Shown piece after piece: positions 44,450-52,530 of a DNA stretch of 64,000 bases. The number at the start of each line of letters is the position of its first letter. Position 1 is the stretch's first letter. Origin of the DNA: Candidatus Poribacteria bacterium (lineage in GTDB: Bacteria > Poribacteria > WGA-4E > WGA-3G); assembly GCA_007571305.1 (NCBI GenBank), contig RKRR01000140.1:25476-89475 (forward strand), read 5' to 3'. Both the position numbers and the translations under genes were made by a program. The notes beneath the pieces were generated by a model. That model did no database searches. It saw nothing but the letters and a program-made list of their open reading frames with translations, and was not told where the DNA came from.

Positions 44450-46859
44450 ATGAGAAAAACGACATTTTCTGTGATCGTAGTCATCATTGTGGCACTTATG
44501 TTTTTACCGAACAGTTTTGCCCAAAAAACTGTCCAAATCCCTGATGCGAATTTAGCAGCAGCAATCCGCGCTGAGCTTGGGTTGAGTCAAAGACACCATA
44601 TCACACAACAGGATATGCACAACTTGACTAAACTCTATGCTTATAACAAACATATAACCGATCTCACTGGACTTGGATATGCCAAAAACCTGAAATACGT
44701 GTATCTTGGAAGTAATGAGGTCACAGACATTTCCCCTTTAGCACAGTTGACAAATTTGGAGACGCTGTTCCTCTCATTCAATCGAATTCGAGATTTTACC
44801 CCTTTGGTAGGGTTAACTAAGTTAACGTGAGTTTGATAAATATTCAGAGTGGACGCATTGCCAATTAAAGTTCTCTTGATAAGGGAATTTAGAGGGTTAT
44901 ATCCCTAAAAATCGCCTCTTTTTGAGTGAATGTCCTGTTTTTTTGCTCGATTTGCGTCCGCTTTGGACCTTTAATATTTTTTCTCAAACTGGCGTTAAGT
45001 TAGTCCATCTGCATATCGCATATAATGAGGCAGACGATCTGACACCACTCAAAGCACTAACCCAGTTGCGAAGTTTATCGGTGCGCGGGTATAAACTTCG
45101 ACACATCCCCGTAGACGTTAACCTTTTCGCGTGTCTTCCTAATTTAACCTATTTGGCAATTGGGAGCAACAGCGTTACGGATATTATGCCGCTGACACAG
45201 CTGAAACAACTGAGGTATTTGTCACTATCAAACAATAAGATTGAAGACATCACCGGGCTTGCGCAAATGCGGAGTTTGGAGTCGTTGGATCTTTGGTACA
45301 ATCGGGTAAGTGACCTTACCCCTCTCGCGAAATTGACAAACCTACAGACTTTATATCTTCGAGGTAATCCGATTACTGACCTTACACCGATCAGCGGATT
45401 AAAGAATCTAAAATATCTGGACATCTCCGGCGATGCGAATGGTGGTGAAATTACCGATCTTACACCTATCGCCGACCTCACAAATTTAGAGGTTTTGTGC
45501 GCCGAGCGCAATAAGATTCGTAATGTGAGGTCCCTCCGAAAATTGACGCAATTGAAAAGGTTATGGATCGAGGACAATCAGATTACGGACGTGCGTCCTC
45601 TTAGAAACCTGGTGAAACTCACCGAGTTACGCGTCTCCGGGAATCCCATTACTGATATAACACCACTTCGGACACTCCTCAGTAGAAATCCTGGATTAGA
45701 CATTGATGGCGATCTTGCACAACTGTCACCTGTTGTGGCATCCACTGGCTTGCAACTCTCATCTATCTATTGGATAGATACTGATACGGGCGGATTCTAC
45801 CGTTTTCTTCGATCCAAAACATCTATAGAGCAGCTCAGCTTGGGGATTCCGAACATAACGGCACTTGCCATAGACAAAGACGAAGGTAGAATCTATTGGA
45901 TAGAACAGAAAAGTGCCTCACGCAGCGAAATAGGGGTCGCGAACCTTGACGGCTCACAGGTTCAACGAGTCAAACATCTCTATAGTTTGTTTCACGACAT
46001 TGCAATTGACCCAGTCAACCGAAAAATATACGCTACGAACTCGAACAACAGAATCCAAACATTTAGTTCAAAAAGAAATTCAACTTTCAAGGCAGTCAGT
46101 CTACTCACAAACTTAGATGCCCCAAAGCATATTGCCTTAGATGTCCTTGGAGGCAAGATCTATTGGACAGAGGCGGGTGAACGGATCCGGAGGGCAAATC
46201 TTGACGGAACCAGTGTAGAAACGCTCCTCACAGGGACAGGAACGATTGGCGATATCTCCATCGGAGCACAAAAACTCTATTGGACAGAACAGACGAATGA
46301 AAATATCGGTAAAATCCGCCGCTCCAACCTCGATGGTACGAAACCGCAAACGCTTACTACATTGAAAAGCGTCCCCCTCGGAATCGCAGTTGATCCAACA
46401 CAACGCAAACTTTATTGGAGCAACTCCGCAGGGAAAATCCAACGAGCGAACCTCAATGGGAAGAATATCCGGAGCATTATCGTAGATTTGGGTAATCCTA
46501 CAGATATTGTTTTGGATACAGAAGGAACTACATCGGTTGCCGCTGCTCCGAATCTCTACCTACCTGACAGCCCCGCTTTGCTTCCGAACTATCCCAATCC
46601 TTTCAACCCGGAAACGTGGATCCCCTATCAACTCGCTGAACCTGCGGATGTGACCTTGCGCATTTCTGCTGCCAACGGCGTATTGGTGCGAACGTTAACT
46701 TTGGGACATCGACCTGCCGGTATCTATCAGAGCCGTAGCCGCGCCGCATATTGGGACGGTAAGAATGAATCTGGAGAGTCTGTTGCTAGTGGTATCTATT
46801 TCTACACAATATCCACCAATGATTTCACTGCAACACGGAAAATGCTCATCATGAAGTAG
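44450..46859 (+). pseudogene. LRR - YWTD propeller - FlgD-like surface protein, split by MITE B
   Basis: The signal peptide and first leucine-rich repeats are in 44450-44830 (SFAQKTVQIPDANLAAAIRAEL, then internalin-like repeats). The frame stops at TGA just inside MITE B. After the element the repeats continue (VHLHIAYNEADDLTPLKAL and at least six more). Then comes a YWTD-type propeller (KIYWTEAGERIRRANLDGTSVETLL) and a FlgD-like C-terminal domain (LLPNYPNPFNPETWIPYQL...GIYFYTI) of the kind used as a type IX-like sorting or stalk module. Excising the 173-bp element and one AAGTT restores GLTKLVHLH in frame. As it stands the first fragment lacks its C-terminal anchor. Confidence 0.85.
44824..44996 (+). 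mobile_element. MITE family B, copy 2 (173 bp) inside the LRR gene
   Basis: Termini AACGTGAGTTTGA and TCAAACTGGCGTT, flanked by AAGTT direct repeats at 44819-44823 and 44997-45001. The interior is colinear with 14759-14930. It carries no transposase. Confidence 0.9.
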
Positions 46860-46900
46860 CCTTTTCTGTAGTCCTACGCGACAAAGTTTTCGGGGCTTGT

Positions 46901-48295
46901 CTAAAACTGCTTAAGATAAATATCGCCCTTGTCTTCCTGCATGTTGCTCCAGACGACAACCCACTTCCCGTTTCCAATAGATACCACAAACGGAGGATAA
47001 TGTTTCCCCATACTTGTAGAAATGACAACACCATTTCTATCCCACAAGGGTTCACCTTCTAAATCGATCTGCTGATAGTAGATAGCATCAGTGCTCTCCT
47101 CACCGAAATCCTCTCGGTAATCTAACCACACTATGGAGAAACGGTTTTCCGCGGTTCGCACGATGGAAGGTCTGTCCTGATGTCCACCGGCTGTGCAAAG
47201 CGGGATGCCATCCTTTTTCCAGACAAGCGTTCCATCGGCGCGGATACGCTGCATATATAAATCGGAATAGATATCGCGCTCGTCTCTCCAGACGACGATG
47301 AAGCCGCCTTGTCCGTCGCCTACAACCGAGGCGTGTTTTTGGATACCCGGTGCAGTGCAAATAGGAACCCCTGTATCCTCCCACAATTTGCTACCATCAG
47401 GCGCAACCCGTTGAGCATAAAGTTGATCGTTAATAAAATTTTCGTACATCTGCCACAAGACGATAAATCCGCCTTCACCATCAGCAATCACCCGAGGTTC
47501 ACCTTGCATCCCTTCCGCTGGCGAAATGAGACGCGGGGCATCCCACAAAGGTTCCGCATCTAAGCTCAGTCGGTATGCCATGATGTGCCAAGCGTCATAT
47601 CCAATGACATCCCACCACACAATATAGAAACCTCCCATCCGATCGGCAAGCAGAATCGGATCGCTCTGGAGGGATTCTGATGGAAAAACAGGGATCCCAT
47701 TAGGTTCCCACATCGTTTCGCCTTTCGCATTAATCCGTTGGATGTACAAATCTTGAAATTCAGAACTTCGACGTTCATCTTCCCAAACACAGATAGCACC
47801 GCCTTCACCGTCGCTCAAAATCGCTTGGGTCGATTGATCCGCACTGTTTATGCAGATAGGCATACCATCTGTTTGCCAAAGTACATTGCCTTCAAGATTC
47901 ACGGCTTGGGCATAGATATCCCAATTACTTCTGGCACGCCTGTCGTTCCAAACGACGATCGCATGCTGTTCGTGCCGGATCATCCGTAGACGGCGTTGAT
48001 TCCTACCTACCTTACAGATTGCGATCCCATTTTCTTCCCAACGCGTTGTGCCGCTACTATCAACACGCTGCGCATAGACATCCCAATCCTTACCCGTGCG
48101 GTAATCCTCCCACATGACAATAACACCACCCTCACCGTCGTCCACGACCCATGGGAGGAATTGTCCATCTTGAGCTGTCGAGACAGGAATTTCAGCAAGA
48201 GAAGATTTGCAGAGTGTGCAGAACCCCGTAATCAGGAGAAGCGTCCCTACTGATAGTAATTGGCTCAATCGGTGAAAAGTGTTTTGGGGGTCCAT
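46901..48295 (-). CDS. Exported repeat protein (about eight G-G-x-I-V-x-W-x-D-x-R blades)
   Basis: A 464-residue secreted protein with an N-terminal signal (LLSVGTLLLITGFCTLCKSSLAE). It contains about eight repeats of roughly 50 residues with the core DGEGGVIVMWEDYRTGKDWDVYAQRVDSSG, seen again as DGQGGFIVVWRDERDIYSDLYMQRI. The pattern suggests a beta-propeller. The C terminus (DIYLKQF) has neither the W-x-x-L-K tail nor a FlgD-like module. Its start overlaps the end of sixA by 31 bp. Function unknown. Confidence 0.75.
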   Translation of the reverse strand: MDPQNTFHRLSQLLSVGTLLLITGFCTLCKSSLAEIPVSTAQDGQFLPWVVDDGEGGVIVMWEDYRTGKDWDVYAQRVDSSGTTRWEENGIAICKVGRNQRRLRMIRHEQHAIVVWNDRRARSNWDIYAQAVNLEGNVLWQTDGMPICINSADQSTQAILSDGEGGAICVWEDERRSSEFQDLYIQRINAKGETMWEPNGIPVFPSESLQSDPILLADRMGGFYIVWWDVIGYDAWHIMAYRLSLDAEPLWDAPRLISPAEGMQGEPRVIADGEGGFIVLWQMYENFINDQLYAQRVAPDGSKLWEDTGVPICTAPGIQKHASVVGDGQGGFIVVWRDERDIYSDLYMQRIRADGTLVWKKDGIPLCTAGGHQDRPSIVRTAENRFSIVWLDYREDFGEESTDAIYYQQIDLEGEPLWDRNGVVISTSMGKHYPPFVVSIGNGKWVVVWSNMQEDKGDIYLKQF

Positions 48296-48762
48296 AAGTT
48301 GACTAATGTTCCTATTGTATTCAAGTCCAGTGCTGCCCAGTCTTGGATGGACAGTTCGATATGGGCAAGTGCCGCGGTTGGCATCCGTCGAGCCTGTCCA
48401 GTTAAGTAGTCTACAAGTTGTTCCACCGTCGGATTATGCCCCACGACCATAACGCGCTCATACTTATCTGGTAATGTTTTTAATTTTTCAAAGTAGACTC
48501 CTACGACGGTATTATAAAACACATCTAATTTTTTGATTTTCCCTGTATAACCGCATGCTTTTGCCACGCTGCTCGCTGTTTTTCTTGCCCGTTTTGCTGA
48601 TGAAGTGAGTATCCTGTCGGGAATTAACCTTTGTTCACGTAGATGTTTTCCCATACGTGGTGCGTCGCGTTTACCCCGGGCATTGAGAGGTCGGTCGTAA
48701 TCAGAAAGTTCTGAATAATTCCAACTGGATTTTGCGTGCCGTAGAATCAAGAGTGTTTTCAT
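48265..48762 (-). CDS. sixA: Phosphohistidine phosphatase SixA
   Basis: A 165-residue histidine phosphatase. The catalytic RHA motif is LILRHAKSSW; the second His is in VVGHNPTVEQLVDYL. SixA enzymes remove phosphate from histidines of phosphotransfer proteins, which fits its small size with no extra domains. The start codon is followed by a normal N terminus. The 46901-48295 gene overlaps it downstream, so they are read as one unit. Confidence 0.9.
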   Translation of the reverse strand: MKTLLILRHAKSSWNYSELSDYDRPLNARGKRDAPRMGKHLREQRLIPDRILTSSAKRARKTASSVAKACGYTGKIKKLDVFYNTVVGVYFEKLKTLPDKYERVMVVGHNPTVEQLVDYLTGQARRMPTAALAHIELSIQDWAALDLNTIGTLVNLWTPKTLFTD

Positions 48763-49043
48763 TGGGTCTCTCCTTCAGGGCGATGTTAAATTTCTCTTTG
48801 TATCATATCACAATCAAGCCTCCCTGTCAATTGGGTAAGAGTTGTAGGAGGGACTCGGATTCCCAACCACTGGCTCTTCCCAATCCTGAAAATTTTTGTT
48901 CAGACTTCAAGACATTTTGACTTGCATTTCCAAGTTTTTCGTTATATTATTTTCTCGAAACTTCCGAGACGAAACCTCGCCCTTTAGGGGGAATGCAGTC
49001 TTGCCTAAGTGAAAAGGGCCAAACACTAATATTCTAAAAATCT

Positions 49044-49073
49044 TTGACATGTCCGAAACAAATGTGGTATAAT
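49044..49073 (+). promoter_or_regulatory. Strong promoter starting the structured leader
   Basis: Perfect TTGACA at 49044 and perfect TATAAT at 49068 with an 18-bp spacer. The expected transcription start is about 49080, the first bases of the structured RNA. Confidence 0.8.
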
Positions 49074-49078
49074 TGGAG

Positions 49079-49157
49079 TAGCATTGTTGGTAGGGAGTTT
49101 CACCCGCGTCGCAAAGTGTAGTCTCTACCGAACCACGTGAAACAGTAAACAATGCTA
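49079..49157 (+). ncRNA. Candidate structured leader RNA with pseudoknot
   Basis: P1: TAGCATTGTT (49079-49088) pairs perfectly with AACAATGCTA (49148-49157). P2: GGTAGGGA (49089-49096) pairs with TCTCTACC (49122-49129), one G-U. Pseudoknot: GTTTCAC in the P2 loop (49097-49103) pairs perfectly with GTGAAAC (49137-49143), outside P2 but inside P1. The fold begins at the predicted transcription start and lies about 180 nt before the small membrane protein gene. I do not match it to a known riboswitch or ribozyme class. Confidence 0.55.
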
Positions 49158-49334
49158 AGGATAAATAACGCGAAATACTCCCCATAAACTCTTTTACGAT
49201 AAATCGTTGAAGCGACTCCAGACTGACTTGAATATCATAGGGATTGTGAGGAATCATTTTCAATTACTCGGATATTGTAAAATACACCAACCAGACGTAC
49301 CGGGCATATTTTAACAGACGAGGAGCAGGTTTTT

Positions 49335-49730
49335 ATGAAAAAAACAAGTTTTTTCTTATTGATAACGGTTTTTTTCACCATTCTCCCAAAAGCACCTGCC
49401 CAAGACACCTCACAGGTTCAAGCACTAGAAATAGAAGAAGCACGATTAGACGCGTTGGAGGACGTAGAGAGAAACGTCTCTAGAGATGCCTGGGGAGCGA
49501 TAGGCTTCTTTTGTGGTTGTTTTGGTGTTGCCTACGCATTCGTAGCCACACCGAGCGTTCCCGTAGGTGCACTCTTGGGCAAAAGTCCGACGTATGTCCA
49601 GATATACACACTCGTGTATCAAGAGCACGCGAAACGTAAAAGATGGCAGTCATCTGCGGTCGGATGCGGTATAGGTGCTGCGGCCGGTCTGGCATTAAAT
49701 GCACTCCTGACACTATCTGCGTCGAGATAA
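49335..49730 (+). CDS. Small exported/membrane protein
   Basis: 131 residues. Signal peptide SFFLLITVFFTILPKAPAQ. After an acidic helix (ALEIEEARLDALEDVE) come two hydrophobic, small-residue-rich segments (WGAIGFFCGCFGVAYAFVATPSVPVGALLG and SAVGCGIGAAAGLALNALLTL). Strong site GAGGAG before the ATG. It is the first gene after the candidate structured leader. No function recognised; the following two genes also encode envelope proteins. Confidence 0.7.
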   Translation: MKKTSFFLLITVFFTILPKAPAQDTSQVQALEIEEARLDALEDVERNVSRDAWGAIGFFCGCFGVAYAFVATPSVPVGALLGKSPTYVQIYTLVYQEHAKRKRWQSSAVGCGIGAAAGLALNALLTLSASR

Positions 49731-49908
49731 GAAATTTGTTATGTTTATTTTTCCAGTGCTGATCGTTATCTGTTTTTTGGCATATATTTCTGACTGGTGT
49801 TAAATCGCTAAAAACGGAAAACAATAGCCTATAAAGTGCCTGTCAACGCGTTTAGGAGAATATCCGTTACAGAGTTCAACGCAATTCAAACTCTGGAGGA
49901 AATAAAAC

Positions 49909-50712
49909 ATGTTAGTCAAAATGAACGGAATTCTCACAACACTACTCTTTGTTATATTACTTGGCAATATTGGTGGATGTTACGTCGATACCAGTGATAG
50001 GGATGATGAACCACCCGCCGTGCCTCGCGGTGTCAGAACCATCACAGGCGATGATCAGGTTATCGTCGAGTGGTATCCAAATGGCGAATTTGACTTGGCG
50101 GGCTATACAGTGTGGCGTGGACGTAATGGGACAGAATTTGATGCATTAGCAGAACTCTCGGAAAATGCCACGCGTTATACGGATACGACAGTGCGAAACG
50201 GGGAGACTTACTACTATGCTGTTTCTGCTTATGACAGTGAGGGAAACGAGAGTCAGTTGAGTCCCGAAGATGCTTGGGATACGCCGCGACCAGAAGGGCG
50301 GAATATCATACTTGACGACTACACCCTTTCTTCTGAAAGAAGTGGATTTGATTTCTCACAGCCACAAAAGGGAAGTATCCCATGGAACACACCCGCAACC
50401 GATGTCTATTTTGGTTTCGATACTGAAGTAAACGTCACCTACCTCTACTCTGATAATGATACACTCATGCAAGATTTGGGATATCATGAATACTTTGATG
50501 ACGTTGATGTTGTTCCGGGATCGGAATTCGGATATACGACTCTGTTTGTTGAACTTATTGAAGGGCATGTCTATGCCCTCTATACACCTGATGGAAACTT
50601 CGCTAAGATTCAGGTGCGCAAACTTTCTGATGACGCTGTCGTTTTCGATTGGGCATACCAAACCGAGCCAGATAACGTCCAATTGGCACCCTCTCTCAAG
50701 ATCCTTCAATAA
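49909..50712 (+). CDS. Lipoprotein with fibronectin type III domain
   Basis: 267 residues. Lipoprotein signal ending LLGNIGGC. Residues about 37-115 form a fibronectin type III domain (PPAVPRGVRTITGDDQVIVEW...YYYAVSAYDSEGNES). The second half is a beta-rich region of unknown type (YTLSSERSGFDFSQPQKGSI...DVYFGFDTEVNVTYLYSD). GGAGG lies before the ATG. The gene downstream begins 12 nt after its stop. Confidence 0.8.
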   Translation: MLVKMNGILTTLLFVILLGNIGGCYVDTSDRDDEPPAVPRGVRTITGDDQVIVEWYPNGEFDLAGYTVWRGRNGTEFDALAELSENATRYTDTTVRNGETYYYAVSAYDSEGNESQLSPEDAWDTPRPEGRNIILDDYTLSSERSGFDFSQPQKGSIPWNTPATDVYFGFDTEVNVTYLYSDNDTLMQDLGYHEYFDDVDVVPGSEFGYTTLFVELIEGHVYALYTPDGNFAKIQVRKLSDDAVVFDWAYQTEPDNVQLAPSLKILQ

Positions 50713-50724
50713 GGGGTACATTTC

Positions 50725-51369
50725 ATGCTAAGAAAAATTGAGGCGGTGTGGATGCCGCCTCTATACATACTTCTTGCGATTTTGATACTTTCCATCACCG
50801 GATCTATTTCGATAATCGCCGAAACTACATCCACTCAGGAGAAATCTGACACTAAAAATACCAGCACACAACCGCTTCTGCGTAACTATCTGAATACGCC
50901 TGAAGTTGAATCCGAATATCCACTGTTTCGGTCCCACGCGGAACGCTACTACCCAGCACTTGATCTCAAAAAAGCATCGCGGCTGTCAACTTTTATGCCC
51001 GGATTGGGACAAGCTTATGCCGGCAATTATACAAAAGCGACGCTTTTCCTTACTGCCGAGCTAGGGACCTTCGCACTTGCTGGCTATAACATCGCACGCG
51101 CCCTGCACTACAATGATCAAGGTGTTTTCGAAACCGGATTTCAAGACATCCGGACGGGTGAATTCTTGACATACGAGCAAGGACGTACTCGGATGAAGAA
51201 CCACGCATTTCTCAGTGGAGTTCTTCTCGCAACAGGCATTGGAATCCACGTTTGGAATATTTTTGATGCCCCGAAGACAGCTGAAACGTATAATAATCGA
51301 AGATTTTCCGTACAAGTGCAACAAAGGAATCATGGTATCAGTTCGCTAATCTTTACACATAGGTTCTAA
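50725..51369 (+). CDS. DUF5683-like membrane protein
   Basis: 214 residues. N-terminal hydrophobic segment (LYILLAILILSITGSISII), then the DUF5683-like core: LSTFMPGLGQAYAGNYTKATLFLTAELGTFALAGYNIA with the P-G-x-G-Q-x-Y signature, and a second membrane pair HAFLSGVLLATGIGIHVWNIFDA. Such proteins sit in the envelope of many Gram-negative bacteria with unknown roles. Probably co-transcribed with the preceding lipoprotein. Confidence 0.7.
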   Translation: MLRKIEAVWMPPLYILLAILILSITGSISIIAETTSTQEKSDTKNTSTQPLLRNYLNTPEVESEYPLFRSHAERYYPALDLKKASRLSTFMPGLGQAYAGNYTKATLFLTAELGTFALAGYNIARALHYNDQGVFETGFQDIRTGEFLTYEQGRTRMKNHAFLSGVLLATGIGIHVWNIFDAPKTAETYNNRRFSVQVQQRNHGISSLIFTHRF

Positions 51370-51439
51370 CACCTGCGGAGTGGCTGTCAGCAGTCAGAAA
51401 AAGCAGCAAGTACAGTTCGCGCCTATTTGATGGTTTCTA

Positions 51440-51527
51440 TTCTAACCCAAGTTGCCAATTCTGTAGCATAACCTGTGAGGTTGTGCCTCTTCGGGAGCAG
51501 GAAACCGACAGTCTCCTACACTACGAA
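51440..51527 (+). mobile_element. MITE family A, copy 7 (rearranged fragment)
   Basis: Starts TTCTAACCCAAGTTGCC, then CTGTAGCATAACCTGTGAGG. The second half carries the inverted sequence GGAAACCGACAGTCTCC...CTAC, so two partial copies appear joined. Confidence 0.5.
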
Positions 51528-51610
51528 AGACTGCGGATCCTGAGCGTTTTCAATGAAAAATAGCAGATGAACCTCTAAAATTGTGTAAGCAGAAACTTGG
51601 GTTATTCTAT

Positions 51611-51648
51611 CAAAAACTTAGCCCGTAATGTAATAGAGAGCGGATATA
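51611..51648 (+). repeat. Dispersed repeat C, copy 2
   Basis: CAAAAACTTAGCCCGTAATG then TAATAGAGAGCGGATA, ending 12 nt before the DUF3108 ATG. Confidence 0.6.
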
Positions 51649-51659
51649 CGGAACGGAAC

Positions 51660-52469
51660 ATGAAATCAAAAACTTGCTTCACCGAACCGCAAGGCAGAAT
51701 TAAAAAGTATGCAAAGCATCTAATTTTTATCTTTTTTCTCATAGGGACTCTTGCCTTAAACAGTGCTTCCCGTTCACTTGTTGAAAGTCCAGACATTTCT
51801 CCCACTCCGCTAAAGGTCGGAGAAAAATTAACCTATAATATTAGTTGGAAAAAGATACCTGCCGCCAAGCGAACAGACTGGATCGCCAAGGAGGCGTTAC
51901 GAAATGGAGAGCCTGTTTATCACATCCAATCTGAGATGAAAACCCGTTCGCTTTTCAGAGTCTATAGTTTCCAGAGGCAAGAGGAGACTTATTTTAATCC
52001 GATCACCCTCTCACCTGTACGCTTCCAAAATCGCTTGCAGGATCAGAAATATCGTGCCACCGTCACAGTTGATTTTCGAGAGGACACGGCAGCATACGAA
52101 AAAATCTCACGATCGAAGCCGAAATCGCCTGAAAAACGCGAGGTAAAGGTCATAGAAGTACCCACTGGCACACAAGATGAACTGTCAACGCTCTACTTTC
52201 TACGTTCTAAAGAATTCGATTTCGGCGAAACTTATGTCTTTCCGATTATCGCGAAGGGAAAGGTCCAGAAGGTTACACTCACTGTTGAACGTAGAGAGAT
52301 AGTAAAAAGTAAGGCATTGGGTATTGTCAAAACGCTCGTCTTGCAAACTTCCGCTGGGGACCGCTTCTGGCTCACGGATGACGAACGTAGGTTACCTGTC
52401 AAAGCTGAGAGCAAAATAGGGCAATTGACAGTGAAAGTCACTTTAACCGATGTCGAATTTACCAACTGA
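51660..52469 (+). CDS. DUF3108 periplasmic protein
   Basis: 269 residues. N-terminal signal/anchor (KHLIFIFFLIGTLALNSASR). The body fits DUF3108, a beta-barrel-like periplasmic family: LKVGEKLTYNISWKKIPA, FRVYSFQRQEETYFNPITLSPVRF, GTQDELSTLYFLRS and LTDDERRLPVKAESKI. The track start at 51597 lies in repeat C; ATG 51660 is used. Function is not established. It precedes mfd by about 60 nt. Confidence 0.75.
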   Translation: MKSKTCFTEPQGRIKKYAKHLIFIFFLIGTLALNSASRSLVESPDISPTPLKVGEKLTYNISWKKIPAAKRTDWIAKEALRNGEPVYHIQSEMKTRSLFRVYSFQRQEETYFNPITLSPVRFQNRLQDQKYRATVTVDFREDTAAYEKISRSKPKSPEKREVKVIEVPTGTQDELSTLYFLRSKEFDFGETYVFPIIAKGKVQKVTLTVERREIVKSKALGIVKTLVLQTSAGDRFWLTDDERRLPVKAESKIGQLTVKVTLTDVEFTN

Positions 52470-52530
52470 GATGGATAATAAACATTCAGTGTAGTTGCAA
52501 TCGCCAGCACGGTTTGTCAAGGAAACAGTA

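Noticed and set aside
49079-49157. Cyclic-di-GMP (GEMM-type) riboswitch
   Set aside because: CGCAAAG is present, but the other conserved GEMM blocks and the two-hairpin layout are missing.
48907-49263. 118-residue minus-strand ORF in the 570-bp gap after sixA
   Set aside because: It runs antisense across a consensus promoter and the pseudoknot RNA, has no family-like sequence and no ribosome site.
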